DNA of 26,889 nucleotides from Euryarchaeota archaeon UBA54 (GCA_002495735.1 DAGM01000050.1:5634-32522); one strand, 5' to 3'; positions 15,053-24,306 are shown, counted from the stretch's first letter. Made by a program: numbers and translations. Notes: generated by a model from the letters alone, not told the origin.

Positions 15053-17278
15053 GTGTCAGAAGACTCGCCTGAATCACTAACTCTCAGGGTGGCGAAGGCC
15101 ATCCCAAGCGACGTGGGCCACGGTCGTGCACGCGTCCCATTCGATAACGAGCTTAATCTCAAGCCAGGTGACATAGTGGAGATTACGGGTGAATCAAGCA
15201 CAGCAGCCATCGTCTGGCGTTGCCGTCCCGAGGACGCTAATCTGGGTGTTATTAGAGTCGACGGAATCATCAGGAAGAACGCCGGTGTAAGCCTAGGCGA
15301 CCGAGTCAGCATCACCAAGGTCGAGACCCAGCCCTGCCAACGCCTCGTGCTTAGCCCGGTGATGGCAAAGCAGCAGAAGGTCCGCTTTGGCCCAGGTATC
15401 GAAGGCTTCGCACGACGCGGCCTCAACAAGCGCCCGGTTGTAGCAGGCGACCGTATCTTCATCCCCGGTATGACGCTGTTCGCCGAAGCTCTGCCCTTCG
15501 CCATCGTGGCGACCAATCCGAAAGGAATCGTCCAAGTCCTCCCTGACACTGAGATTGTAATCAAGGAGGAACCAATCGATGAGGAGGAGAACGAACAGGA
15601 ACAGATCATCAGCTACGAGGACATCGGCGGTGTCGACCCACAGATTGAGAAAATTCGTGAGATGATAGAACTCCCACTGAAGCACCCTATCCTGTTCAGG
15701 CAACTGGGCATAGACCCCCCTAGGGGAGTGCTGCTGCACGGACCACCCGGGACCGGCAAGACCCTGATTGCGAAAGCCGTGGCGGCGGAAACCCAAGCTC
15801 ACTTCACCTCGATTAACGGTCCCGAGATAATCAGCAAGTATTACGGCGAGAGCGAGAAGCAACTCAGGGAGATTTTTGACGAGGCCGCAGCAAACGCTCC
15901 AGCCATCATATTCATCGACGAACTAGACAGTATCGCGCCCAAGCGTGAGGATGTGACAGGCGAGGTCGAGCGCAGGGTCGTGGCCCAGTTGCTGACTCTG
16001 CTCGACGGGATGCAGGGACGCGACAACGTCGTCGTCATCGGAGCCACCAATCGCCGTGACGCCATCGATCCAGCTCTGCGGCGCCCCGGCCGCTTCGACC
16101 GCGAGCTTGAGATTGGCGTACCTGACAAGAACGGTCGCGCCCAAATAATCCAAATCCACACCCGTGGAATGCCAATCAGTGACGACTTCGAGATTGAATG
16201 GCTGCTGGAGAACTCATACGGCTTCGTTGGCGCTGACATCTCAGCGCTTGTACGGGAGTCTGCGATGAAGGCCTTGCGCCGTTATCTGCCCGAGATAGAC
16301 CTCGACAAGGAGCAGATTCCACCTGAGGTGTTGGAGAAGATGGAGGTAAAGATGTCCGACTTCCGTCAAGCCATCAAGGAGATTGAGCCGAGTGCATTGC
16401 GCGAGATTTATCTTGAAGTACCAGAGGTATCTTGGGATCAGGTCGGCGGTCTCGAGGAGGTCAAGGAGAGGCTGAAGGAGAGTATCGAGTGGCCGCTTAC
16501 AAAGCCCGAGATGTTTGAGCACTTCGGAATCAACCCGCCGAGGGGAATCCTCCTGTTCGGAGCACCTGGAACCGGTAAGACCCTAATCGCCAAGGCGATA
16601 GCCAACGAGGCTCAAGCGAATTTCATCTCTATCAAGGGCCCGGAACTGATTTCGAAGTGGGTAGGAGAGTCGGAGAAGGCCCTCCGCGAGGTCTTCAAGA
16701 AGGCCAAGCAGTCAAGTCCCTCAATCGTGTTCCTTGACGAGTTCGAGAGTATAGCGGGAATGCGTCGATCCTCCGAAGGTTCTGGCTCCGATGTAATGAA
16801 TCGTGTAGTCAACCAGCTCCTCAGTAGCATGGACGGCCTCGAGAGCATGGAAGGCGTCATTGTTGTCGCGGCGACAAACCGTCCCGAGATGATTGACCCG
16901 GCTCTACTGCGTAGTGGTAGGTTCGAACGGGTCCTGCACATTCCTCCTCCTGATGCCACCTCAATCAAGCAAATCCTCAATATCCATACCGCGGACATGC
17001 CCCTAGGGAGATTCAAACTCGATGATCTGGCTGCGAGTATGAATAATTACACCGGCGCCGACATCGAGGCGGTATGCAGAGAGGCCGCACTCATCGCCAT
17101 GAGGGCCGAGCGCAAGACCGTCTCAAAGAAGCACTTCCAGGAGGCAATCGGGCGCGTGCGCCCAACGGTGACCGATGAGATGATGCAGTATTACGGTCGC
17201 ATGGAGGCCATGCTCACGAGCGGCCTAGAGTCAGTCCGCCGTCGCCCTGACGGGCTCTCGGGCATCGAATCGGTTTGA
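15053..17278 (+). CDS. CDC48/VAT-type double-ring AAA+ ATPase
   Basis: Hexameric unfoldase that extracts and unfolds proteins using ATP, often for the proteasome. The 741-residue protein has an N-domain with the double-psi barrel start ([18 protein letters not shown]), then ring D1 with Walker A GPPGTGKT (about 229) and Walker [15 protein letters not shown], then ring D2 with Walker A GAPGTGKT (about 502) and Walker [15 protein letters not shown]. Arginine-finger regions ([17 protein letters not shown]) are present in both rings. Length fits archaeal VAT. It starts at GTG 15053 with TAGGAG upstream. The C-terminus lacks an obvious HbYX proteasome-docking motif. It begins a five-gene plus-strand run, with the PRC-barrel gene 9 bp downstream. 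Confidence 0.95.
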   Translation: MSEDSPESLTLRVAKAIPSDVGHGRARVPFDNELNLKPGDIVEITGESSTAAIVWRCRPEDANLGVIRVDGIIRKNAGVSLGDRVSITKVETQPCQRLVLSPVMAKQQKVRFGPGIEGFARRGLNKRPVVAGDRIFIPGMTLFAEALPFAIVATNPKGIVQVLPDTEIVIKEEPIDEEENEQEQIISYEDIGGVDPQIEKIREMIELPLKHPILFRQLGIDPPRGVLLHGPPGTGKTLIAKAVAAETQAHFTSINGPEIISKYYGESEKQLREIFDEAAANAPAIIFIDELDSIAPKREDVTGEVERRVVAQLLTLLDGMQGRDNVVVIGATNRRDAIDPALRRPGRFDRELEIGVPDKNGRAQIIQIHTRGMPISDDFEIEWLLENSYGFVGADISALVRESAMKALRRYLPEIDLDKEQIPPEVLEKMEVKMSDFRQAIKEIEPSALREIYLEVPEVSWDQVGGLEEVKERLKESIEWPLTKPEMFEHFGINPPRGILLFGAPGTGKTLIAKAIANEAQANFISIKGPELISKWVGESEKALREVFKKAKQSSPSIVFLDEFESIAGMRRSSEGSGSDVMNRVVNQLLSSMDGLESMEGVIVVAATNRPEMIDPALLRSGRFERVLHIPPPDATSIKQILNIHTADMPLGRFKLDDLAASMNNYTGADIEAVCREAALIAMRAERKTVSKKHFQEAIGRVRPTVTDEMMQYYGRMEAMLTSGLESVRRRPDGLSGIESV

Positions 17279-17287
17279 GGTGGAAGA

Positions 17288-17530
17288 ATGCCGACGACCT
17301 TCGGCCGGGAGATTTTGGGACGGGAGGTCGTCGACGAATCTGGCGATCGTCTGGGCCATATGGCTGACTTCCGACTCGACACTGACACGGGCAGCATAGT
17401 GTCCCTATTGGTCTCCATCGAACCGGATATCGATCCCACCATGCTGCCTTGGCCGACTGTCGACGGTCTCATCTCCGTCCCTGTCGAAGACGTCGCCGGT
17501 ATTGGCGCGAGTGTGCAGTTGGCACGCTGA
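17288..17530 (+). CDS. PRC-barrel domain protein
   Basis: An 80-residue single-domain protein of the PRC-barrel family. The sequence FGREILGREVVDESGDRLGHMADFRLDTDTGSIVSLLV is the typical first half (a gly-rich turn followed by strands), and LPWPTVDGLISVPVEDVAGIG the second. PRC barrels act as small binding modules in RNA processing, photosynthetic reaction centres and, in archaea, cell division (CdpB-type proteins). It starts at ATG 17288 with GGTGG upstream, 9 bp after CDC48, so they share a message. A link to division or to CDC48 is inference from position. Confidence 0.85.
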   Translation: MPTTFGREILGREVVDESGDRLGHMADFRLDTDTGSIVSLLVSIEPDIDPTMLPWPTVDGLISVPVEDVAGIGASVQLAR

Positions 17531-17593
17531 CTACTGATGCACGACCCGTTCACCACCACATAACGGTCTTAAGACGAAGTTCAGGCTCGTTAG

Positions 17594-17610
17594 CCGTTCC
17601 TACGGAACGG
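17594..17610 (+). promoter_or_regulatory. Perfect 7-3-7 hairpin overlapping the DUF4350 gene's ribosome-binding site
   Basis: CCGTTCC (17594-17600) and GGAACGG (17604-17610) are exact inverted repeats around TAC. The right arm overlaps the GGAGG (17609-17613) that precedes GTG 17622. Folding in RNA would bury part of the ribosome-binding sequence, so the hairpin could slow translation of the downstream gene, or end some transcripts from CDC48-PRC. Confidence 0.4.
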
Positions 17611-17621
17611 AGGCTCTCAGG

Positions 17622-19280
17622 GTGGCGGATCGGCAGGAGATAGTGAACTTCCTGAAGACCCCCCGTGCGCGCCGCAGTGCACTCATTTTCGCCTTCTGGG
17701 TGTTGCTGTTGATTCTAACTTCCACAGTTGCCATGACCTATATCGTCCCCGGGCAGACCCACCAGTCTGCCTATGGTGATGACTGGAACGATCTGGGTGC
17801 TTTCAGGGCCGATATCAACAACATGGGAATCGAGACCACGGCTCTGGTATCGAGCCCTCTTCTGCTAAACGAGATTGACCATCCCGAGGAAGCCATATTC
17901 ATCGTCTCTGGGGTGGAGCGTGATACTATTTCTCTGCCTCGTTTCACCGGAGATGAGAGCATCATCGAGTTTTCCGAGGGAGAGGGCTACACAACCTCAG
18001 AGATACTGGCCATCGAGGCCTTCGTCGAGAGTGGCGGCACAGTCCTGCTGATGGATGACTTCGGATACTCCAGCAATCTCGCCAACCAGTTCGGCCTACA
18101 GTACTCCGGCCACAGGCTGTACGACGAGGGCTCGTACGCCACCGAGTTGGGTGCGGACTACATCTGGGTCAACATTGGCTCTGCGTTCAACTTCACCACC
18201 AATTCAGGATCCCTCGCGACCATCCACCCCTGTCTGAAGGACCTCGATAACGACGGCGTCATCGATATCCTTGACCCGGAGCCTCTGGACCCAGCGATCT
18301 CCGCCTTCGTCACCGAGGCCGACGCCGGTTTGTGCGCGCACAGATACTCCTCCGAGGGATGGGACTTCTCAGAGAACTATCACTTGCTGACCAACACTCC
18401 CTCTGCCTTTGAGAAGGCGACGTCGTACAATCCCGTAGAAAACCGCTACGCCATCGGCAAGTCGACCCTCGACTCTTACCTCGATACCAACGACGATGGT
18501 AACTTGACGGTTGGCTTCGAGTCACTCGGTATCCAGGGGGATGAGCAGGGTCCATTCGCTGTCTACGTCAGATACTGTGAGGACAGGCTGTGCTTAGACG
18601 CCGACTCGGGAAGGGTCCACTTCGTCGCCGATGGCTCGATTCTCATCAACTCCCTGTACGATCCCGACTCAATGGGCTTTTTCGCTGCAGGAGGTGGCTC
18701 GACCCAGTCCATCTCCATCCCCGACACGGACAACCGCAAGTGGGCCCTAGACATCATTGCCGAGTCTCTGCTGGTCAACCCCAACTCTACCGAGGCCAGC
18801 TCAAACGCCATCGTCATCTTCGACGAGAGTCGCCACCAGCAGCCCACCCTGTTCGGAGACACCTACAACCTGCTGTACTACCTACTGATCTACTTCACCA
18901 ACGACTGGATGGCCATGCTGCTGCTGTTCCTGACGCTGTTCATAGTCCTCGAAGCAGTCCTTATCCGCAAGGAGGATCCCGAGGACTGGCGCCACGTCTT
19001 CCGCATCATCTACTATGGCTTCGGGGATGCCAAACGCTACGCGTACTACCAGCGCCCTGAGAAAATCCGACAGGTCCTGCTCTCTCGCGTCCGCAACCTC
19101 AACACGTTATCGCGAGAGGAATTTGACGCACTGCCTGCAGTAGAGCTGCAGCGCATGATTGAGGATCCGATACTCGTGAACTTTATCTTCGAGGACAGAC
19201 GGTACAAGGCTGATGAGCTGGTTGGCATAATCAAACGAATCAAGGAATGGGGCAGAACCGATTCGGAGGCGGAGGCGTAG
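17622..19280 (+). CDS. DUF4350-like membrane protein with exported Ca-type loops
   Basis: A 552-residue protein anchored by TM helices at about 20-41 and 429-447, with a large domain between them that should be outside the cell and a cytoplasmic C-terminus of about 100 residues. The first part of the outer domain (EEAIFIVSGVERD, EILAIEAFVESGGTVLLMDDFG) matches the DUF4350 pattern, an inactive glutamine-amidotransferase-like fold found beside DUF58/MoxR genes. Inserted in it are two Asp-rich calcium-type loops, DLDNDGVIDILDPE (about 207-220) and DTNDDGNLTVGFE (about 288-300). GTG 17622 follows GGAGG. The DUF58 gene begins 2 bp after its stop, so they are coupled. Confidence 0.72.
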   Translation: MADRQEIVNFLKTPRARRSALIFAFWVLLLILTSTVAMTYIVPGQTHQSAYGDDWNDLGAFRADINNMGIETTALVSSPLLLNEIDHPEEAIFIVSGVERDTISLPRFTGDESIIEFSEGEGYTTSEILAIEAFVESGGTVLLMDDFGYSSNLANQFGLQYSGHRLYDEGSYATELGADYIWVNIGSAFNFTTNSGSLATIHPCLKDLDNDGVIDILDPEPLDPAISAFVTEADAGLCAHRYSSEGWDFSENYHLLTNTPSAFEKATSYNPVENRYAIGKSTLDSYLDTNDDGNLTVGFESLGIQGDEQGPFAVYVRYCEDRLCLDADSGRVHFVADGSILINSLYDPDSMGFFAAGGGSTQSISIPDTDNRKWALDIIAESLLVNPNSTEASSNAIVIFDESRHQQPTLFGDTYNLLYYLLIYFTNDWMAMLLLFLTLFIVLEAVLIRKEDPEDWRHVFRIIYYGFGDAKRYAYYQRPEKIRQVLLSRVRNLNTLSREEFDALPAVELQRMIEDPILVNFIFEDRRYKADELVGIIKRIKEWGRTDSEAEA

Positions 19281-19282
19281 GT

Positions 19283-20551
19283 ATGTGGACACGCAAGGCA
19301 TCCCTGATGGTGACCAGTGGCATCAGCCTGATTCTAATCGGGATGATGATATCCAACTTCCAGTTGATGATTGTCGGTCTGACATTCATCTCGTTCCTCG
19401 CCATCAATGGGTGGGTTTCGGGACACTCCGAGCTCGAAGTCACCCGGACCATCAATGGCACTCAGACCAATGACATCAATGTCTACAAGGGCGACGATGT
19501 GGTGATCGAACTAACGGTCACGAACAACTCCTACCGCAGGACTCAGCAGCTCGAGGTCTTCGACAACGTGCCGCACGAGATGAAGATGCGTACAGGCATC
19601 AACCAGATGCGCATGAACCTCGGACCCGGCCAGACTACGCGCATCAAGTACCGGGTCCGTTGCCCACTGCGCGGGCACTACACAATCGGTCCGATATCGG
19701 TACGCTACCGCAACGCGTTCAATCTCTACGTCAATGACTCCCAGATTGAGGACCGGACTGACGTGACCGTGTTCCCTCAGGTTAGGGAGATTGAGGAGGC
19801 GCTGCTGCGCTCCGATGTGCCCAAGATGTACACCGGGGCGACCACCCTCAAGACTCCTGGGCAGGGCATGGAGTTCTACTCCCTGCGCGAGTATCTGCCA
19901 GGTGACTCCTTCCGTTCAATCAACTGGAAGGCGTACGCCAAGACTGGTGAGCTGATGGTCAACGAAAAGACCAGAGACGCGGTCACAGACGTCTTCATCT
20001 TCCTAGACACAAGGGATGTCTCGAGAATCGGGACCGTCCTCAAGAACCCACTCGAGATGGGAACTGTCGCCGCCGCTTCGGTTTCGACCTATTTCATCCG
20101 ACGGCGTGATTCGGTGGCTCTAGTGACCTACGGCGAGAAGATGGATTTCCTGCTGCCGGAGACTGGAGACAAGCAGGACTACAAGGTTCTGAGCAGGCTA
20201 GCAGCGGTCGAGGCCAAGGGCTCTATGCCACTGCAGGCGGTCACCAACGCGATGTCCGCGAGGATGAGCAGGGGCTCACCCGTGTTCATCATCAGCAGCC
20301 TTGAGGGTGACGGCACAACTCTGCCTGCAATACGTCATCTCGCGGGAAAGGGTCACGAAGTCATTGTACTCTCTCCAAGCAGCATCGACCTCGAGAGGCT
20401 GGTCAGTCGCATACCCAGGATGTCCTACGAGGTCCTCAAACTGGAGAGGCAGAACAGGCTCACGGCGATTTCCGGTTACGGTGCGAAGGTGATTGACTGG
20501 ATGCCAGATGTCGAGCTTTCGCAGGCCCTGCTGCAGGTGAGGTCGGTTTAG
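19283..20551 (+). CDS. DUF58 (von Willebrand A-like) protein
   Basis: Membrane-anchored DUF58 protein of 422 residues. Two TM helices at about 9-24 and 27-44 are followed by a beta-sandwich segment (about 50-160). Next come the family signature GMEFYSLREYLPGDSFRSINWKA (split here at about 194-216) and a vWA-like domain starting DVFIFLDTRD, whose metal site is degenerate (DTRDVS in place of DxSxS). DUF58 proteins are usually encoded next to a MoxR AAA ATPase and are thought to act with it in assembling or activating membrane complexes. ATG 19283 is used because it follows GGAGG; the frame is open to 19247 inside the previous gene. The 8-TM gene follows after 11 bp. Confidence 0.85.
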   Translation: MWTRKASLMVTSGISLILIGMMISNFQLMIVGLTFISFLAINGWVSGHSELEVTRTINGTQTNDINVYKGDDVVIELTVTNNSYRRTQQLEVFDNVPHEMKMRTGINQMRMNLGPGQTTRIKYRVRCPLRGHYTIGPISVRYRNAFNLYVNDSQIEDRTDVTVFPQVREIEEALLRSDVPKMYTGATTLKTPGQGMEFYSLREYLPGDSFRSINWKAYAKTGELMVNEKTRDAVTDVFIFLDTRDVSRIGTVLKNPLEMGTVAAASVSTYFIRRRDSVALVTYGEKMDFLLPETGDKQDYKVLSRLAAVEAKGSMPLQAVTNAMSARMSRGSPVFIISSLEGDGTTLPAIRHLAGKGHEVIVLSPSSIDLERLVSRIPRMSYEVLKLERQNRLTAISGYGAKVIDWMPDVELSQALLQVRSV

Positions 20552-20562
20552 GAGGCTAAATT

Positions 20563-21795
20563 ATGGCAATGGAATCAGTTCCCGAATCACAGACTCTACA
20601 CATACCCAAGTTGCGCAGGCGCTGGCAGGTACTAGTCCTGCAGCTAATCTCAACCGCCTCACTGCTGTTCTTGATGAAGCGGATGAACAGCGTCTTTGGC
20701 TCATGCACCGACCAGTTCATCGCGGACTCAGGAGGCCCGGAGTCGACCTATTGGTGTCCGGCCTACGAGCACACTAGGGGCTTGCAGTACTGGACCGACT
20801 CTGACTCTATCGGCCTATTCTTGCCAGACTTCGTTCACGGCCTCGTCGATTTGTCCGGAAACATCCTGTCAGGGGACGCCACCTTCGTCGCGCCGGTACT
20901 GCTCTGCGCGGTTATCACAGCAATATGGGTCTACATTCTACATCAGAGCGAGAAGATTCAGATGTGGGTCAACAGACTGATCTCCTTCGGTTTTGTGGGT
21001 TGGATGGTGCTGCCTTTCCTGCTCTCATGGATCTACGCCATGGTGGTTTCAGGACCCCACCTTCCATTCGGTCATGAGAACCCAGCCTACAACCACATTG
21101 ACCATCTCTGGGATCCGTTCATGTTCATCTTCGAGATGATATTCCTCGGCATTGTTTTCGCCCCTATCTTGGCCGGTCTGATGGGCATATGGGGACTCTC
21201 CAAGAGGATGATTACATGGGCTGTTGGCTACTTCCTGATGGTCGTCGGGATTCATGCCATGCTGACCTTCGAAGGCATCACCGCCGCAGTCGACGTCGGA
21301 CTGCAGCCGCTGCCCGCCCAGATTGGCGACGCCACCTTGTACGGAGGGTTGGTATCGCCGTTGTCCCTGACGCTGATATCAATAGCCATTCTGATTATCA
21401 TCTTCATGGAAGCAGGACTCGCGGTAATCAATCACCTAGAGTACGCCGCGATGTTGCCTGAGGAAGCCAAGAGGAACCCCGAGTACGTCACCCAATTCAA
21501 GAACGTCATGAACTCGCACATTGTCCACATGGTTAGCATCACCGCGGTAGTTGCTCTTACCACTGCGATCGCTCTCGAGTTCGATGACTTCCTAATCTCA
21601 CTAGTGGGCCTGCTTGAAGGCTCTCAATGGTCCGGTCAGGTCCGCGAGTCGCTCGAGCTTCAGCTGACCTACGGCAAGGTCATCTCGGCCAGTTTGTTCC
21701 TGTTGGTGGTGGCCGGCATGCGCTTCGTATTGCCATGGCAGCGCGTCACTGGTATCATCGAGACTGGGATGAGCAGGATTCGCTCGACCGACTAA
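20563..21795 (+). CDS. Unknown polytopic membrane protein, about eight TM helices
   Basis: I do not recognise a named family. The 410-residue protein has hydrophobic helices at about 23-39, 107-126, 138-160, 187-210, 215-234, 262-290, 325-345 and 375-395. The loop between helices 1 and 2 has two cysteines (CTDQF, YWCPAYEH) and looks exported. The loop near 297-320 is charged (MLPEEAKRNPEYVTQFKNVMNSH). Its ribosome-binding sequence AGGAGG lies 8 bp before ATG 20563 and overlaps the end of DUF58. As last gene of the CDC48-PRC-DUF4350-DUF58 run it probably works with the DUF58/DUF4350 pair as their integral-membrane partner. Confidence 0.8.
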   Translation: MAMESVPESQTLHIPKLRRRWQVLVLQLISTASLLFLMKRMNSVFGSCTDQFIADSGGPESTYWCPAYEHTRGLQYWTDSDSIGLFLPDFVHGLVDLSGNILSGDATFVAPVLLCAVITAIWVYILHQSEKIQMWVNRLISFGFVGWMVLPFLLSWIYAMVVSGPHLPFGHENPAYNHIDHLWDPFMFIFEMIFLGIVFAPILAGLMGIWGLSKRMITWAVGYFLMVVGIHAMLTFEGITAAVDVGLQPLPAQIGDATLYGGLVSPLSLTLISIAILIIIFMEAGLAVINHLEYAAMLPEEAKRNPEYVTQFKNVMNSHIVHMVSITAVVALTTAIALEFDDFLISLVGLLEGSQWSGQVRESLELQLTYGKVISASLFLLVVAGMRFVLPWQRVTGIIETGMSRIRSTD

Positions 21796-21799
21796 GAAA

Positions 21800-21818
21800 A
21801 GAGCTCGAGTCGAGCTTT
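21800..21818 (+). terminator. Short hairpin after the 8-TM gene
   Basis: AGCTCG (21802-21807) and CGAGCT (21811-21816) pair around AGT, and can extend outward by one G-U and one A-U pair. It comes 7 bp after the stop at 21795 and is followed by TACC rather than a T run, so it is a possible but weak end for the five-gene transcript. Confidence 0.3.
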
Positions 21819-21885
21819 ACCTCACAACACATCACAGTTCAGGTTCGACGAGTGGGTTCAAGCCAAATTGCATCGAGCATCGAGC

Positions 21886-22887
21886 ATGGTGGACGCACTC
21901 GCAGTCGAGAACTGCAGTCGCTGCAACGTTCCCTCAGTCATCCACCAGGCCTACAGCGGCCAGCACCTCTGCGACAGGCACCTGTTTTCCTCGATCCGCA
22001 AACGCACCTCCAAGGAACTCAGGCAGCAGCTCAGGCTGCCCAAGGACGCGAGGCATGAGGACGGCTCACTGTATCGAATACTCGTGGCTATCTCAGGAGG
22101 TAAGGACTCCGCGGTCTTGCTTACTATGATGCACGACATACTCGGCCGCCGCCGCGATGTTGAGTTAATCTCTGGCTGCATAGATGAGGGCATTGACGGC
22201 TACCGCGCACCCTCGCTCGAGTGCGCAAGGCAACTGGCCGAGAGTCTAGATGTGAGATTCGAGACTCTGAGCTACGAGGAGATGGGTTACGAGCGCATGG
22301 ATGAGGTCGTCACGAGGATGCCGGCGATGGGCGAGAATCACGACGAGGCCAATGGACTGATGCCGTGTTCATACTGCGGCGTATTCCGCCGCCAGGGGCT
22401 GAACGCACTGGCGCAGAAGGTCAACGCGGACGTTATGGCCCTAGGCCATAACCTCGACGACATGGCCCAGTCCATCCTGATGAACCTGCAGAATGGAGAA
22501 ATCGATCGATCAGTCAGGTTGGCCCCACACACTGAGAACCCGATAGAAGGAATCGCACCTCGAATAGTGCCTTTGCGATGGATTCCAGAGCAGGAGATTC
22601 ACGCTCACGCTATATGTCAGAGCTTGCCTATGTATCACGGCGACTGCCCACATGCTCCTGGGGCGATGCGTCAGCAGAGTCGTGGAATCGTTGCCGATAT
22701 GGAGTCGATAACTCCTGGTGCTCGACACGGTCTACTTCACTCTCTTGATGAGATACGCAGACTGCACCGTAAGGCCAATCAGAACTCAAGATCAGAGGTG
22801 AACAACTGCATAGAGTGTGGAGAGATCACCAGCCGAGAAGTCTGCCAGGCATGCACGATGAAGCAGTGGCTGGCAGAAACGGCGTGA
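21886..22887 (+). CDS. TtuA/Ncs6-family tRNA 2-thiolation enzyme
   Basis: ATP-dependent sulfurtransferase that puts sulfur on a uridine of tRNA (position 34 or 54). The 333-residue protein has an N-terminal zinc finger (CSRCNVPSVIHQ, LCDRH), the PP-loop SGGKDSAVLL, PCSYCG and GDCPHA, whose three cysteines match the Fe-S ligands of TtuA-type enzymes, the segment GHNLDDMAQS, and a C-terminal CIECGEITSREVCQAC zinc pair. All family features are intact. The frame is open to a TTG at 21868, but ATG 21886 puts the zinc finger close to the start, as in homologues. Which uridine it modifies cannot be told. It is convergent with pyrI; a strong hairpin covers both stop codons. Confidence 0.88.
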   Translation: MVDALAVENCSRCNVPSVIHQAYSGQHLCDRHLFSSIRKRTSKELRQQLRLPKDARHEDGSLYRILVAISGGKDSAVLLTMMHDILGRRRDVELISGCIDEGIDGYRAPSLECARQLAESLDVRFETLSYEEMGYERMDEVVTRMPAMGENHDEANGLMPCSYCGVFRRQGLNALAQKVNADVMALGHNLDDMAQSILMNLQNGEIDRSVRLAPHTENPIEGIAPRIVPLRWIPEQEIHAHAICQSLPMYHGDCPHAPGAMRQQSRGIVADMESITPGARHGLLHSLDEIRRLHRKANQNSRSEVNNCIECGEITSREVCQACTMKQWLAETA

Positions 22888-22912
22888 ATCAGAGGGCACC
22901 CTCTCTGATTCA
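22885..22912. terminator. Bidirectional hairpin containing the stop codons of both convergent genes
   Basis: TGAATCAGAG (22885-22894) is the exact reverse complement of CTCTGATTCA (22903-22912), and inside it GG pairs with CT (one wobble), giving a stem of about 12 pairs and a 4-nt loop. The first TGA is the stop of the thiolase gene, and the last TCA is the reversed stop of pyrI. The hairpin therefore exactly fills the 22-bp gap and likely ends transcription or protects both mRNA ends. Confidence 0.6.
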
Positions 22913-23377
22913 GAGGATATTCTCTACGATTTCTTCCATATCTTGACCGCGCCCGCAGTAGGAACAACGAATCTCTAGCGGCTCGATGTTGATTACTCGC
23001 AGCTTGTGCGGTAGTGGTTCGCGGGCATTTTGAGTTATACAGTTCCAAAACGAGCAGCGGGCGATGTTGACTAGATCTTCTCCGAGTTCTGCCTTCAGCT
23101 TCTTACCAACTCTGTAGTTTCGGATGATGGCAACGCTCGCTGCAGGTGCGATGAGGGCTAGCCTGTCAAGCTCCTCCTGACTGAGCTCGCGGTCCTCGAT
23201 TTTCAGTACATCCTTGCGCCCGAGTTTGGCGCTCGGCACGTTCATCACCATCGAAATCGGGTTGGAGCGCCCGATGTCCAGCCTGAGCATGCGCAGGACT
23301 TGGATTGCGCGACCACCGGGTATGTGGTCGACTACCGTGCCATTGCAAATCGCGGTAACACGCCTCATCTCGCTCAT
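22910..23377 (-). CDS. pyrI: Aspartate carbamoyltransferase regulatory chain
   Basis: Regulatory subunit that binds nucleotides and holds catalytic trimers together in the ATCase holoenzyme. The 155-residue protein has the N-terminal allosteric domain (VDHIPGGRAIQVLRML, with NPISMVMNVPSAKLGRKDVLKIEDREL) and the C-terminal zinc domain with four cysteines (CSFWNC, then CSYC). ATG 23377 is chosen because its A is the last base of the pyrB TGA stop (TGATG), with GGTG just upstream; a GTG at 23380 is possible. It follows pyrB directly, as expected for coordinated subunit production. It is convergent with the thiolase gene. Confidence 0.93.
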   Translation of the reverse strand: MSEMRRVTAICNGTVVDHIPGGRAIQVLRMLRLDIGRSNPISMVMNVPSAKLGRKDVLKIEDRELSQEELDRLALIAPAASVAIIRNYRVGKKLKAELGEDLVNIARCSFWNCITQNAREPLPHKLRVINIEPLEIRCSYCGRGQDMEEIVENIL

Positions 23378-24306
23378 CACTTCACCTTCTTGGGAACTTT
23401 TACGTCGAGGCAGTCACACAGTAGAGCCATCCTCGCGACCACACCATTGAACGCCTGCTGGAAGTATCTAGCGTGATGAGTCGAGTCGACGCTTGGATGG
23501 ATCTCGTTGACCCGAGGCAGTGGATGCATGACGATCATACTCTCCTTGGCGCCGGCCAGGTCAGAGGCCGTCAGCATGTAGATGCCGGCAACCTTGGTGT
23601 ATTCATCCTCATCGGCAAAACGCTCCTTCTGTATGCGAGTCATATAGATGACATCGGCTTCAGCGATGGTTCCGGCGAGGTCAGCAGTCTCAGTCACTTC
23701 TGCCCCCTCTGCATTTAGGTCGGAGACTATCTCGGAGGGCATTTGCAGTGATTTAGGCGATACCAGTGTCAGTGTCACGCCGAAGCGAACTAGGGCGTGA
23801 GACAGGCTGTGAACAGTGCGCCCATAGCGTAAATCACCCACTAGGACGACGTTAAGTCCCTCGAAGGTACCGTACGCCTCACGGATGGTGAAGAGGTCGA
23901 GGAGAGTCTGGGTCGGGTGGTTGCCCGCACCGTCGCCCGCGTTGAGTACCGGGATCTCGATGGCATCCGCGCTGTATTGCGCTGCACCCTGTTGTGGATG
24001 GCGAATGGCAGCCACGTCGGCGTAGCCGTCAATCATCTGCATGGTGTCGTACAGCGTCTCGCCCTTGGCCACAGAGGAGCCGGCGGAACTGAAGTTCAGC
24101 ACCGATCCACCAAGCCTTTTCATCGCGGACTCGAAGGACATCCGGGTTCTAGTGGAGTTCTCAAAGAACATGTTCGCGAGGACCTTACCTTCAAGCAGAG
24201 GGAGGTAAATATCGCCCTTGGCGGCAGGAAGGAGACGCTCGGCGTTGTCTAGGAGACTGGTAATCTCCTTGTTTGTCAGATCGTCCATCGTGATGAGGTC
24301 GCCCAT
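23377..24306 (-). CDS. pyrB: Aspartate carbamoyltransferase catalytic chain
   Basis: Catalyses the first committed step of pyrimidine synthesis, carbamoyl phosphate plus aspartate to carbamoyl aspartate. The 309-residue product has the carbamoyl-phosphate loop FENSTRTRMSFE, the SSVAKGETLYDT loop with its catalytic Lys, the GNHPTQTLLDLFTI segment and the aspartate-binding HPLPRVNEI. Length is typical. It starts at ATG 24306 with GGAAAGG upstream. It is divergent from the sugar kinase gene with about 114 bp between, a gap that holds no other gene I can see. With pyrI it forms a two-gene operon. Confidence 0.95.
   Translation of the reverse strand: MGDLITMDDLTNKEITSLLDNAERLLPAAKGDIYLPLLEGKVLANMFFENSTRTRMSFESAMKRLGGSVLNFSSAGSSVAKGETLYDTMQMIDGYADVAAIRHPQQGAAQYSADAIEIPVLNAGDGAGNHPTQTLLDLFTIREAYGTFEGLNVVLVGDLRYGRTVHSLSHALVRFGVTLTLVSPKSLQMPSEIVSDLNAEGAEVTETADLAGTIAEADVIYMTRIQKERFADEDEYTKVAGIYMLTASDLAGAKESMIVMHPLPRVNEIHPSVDSTHHARYFQQAFNGVVARMALLCDCLDVKVPKKVK

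Noticed and set aside
15037..15862. Two long open frames of about 190 codons on the minus strand opposite CDC48
   Set aside because: They lie fully inside a clear CDC48 gene, show no family motifs, and are expected in GC-rich DNA.
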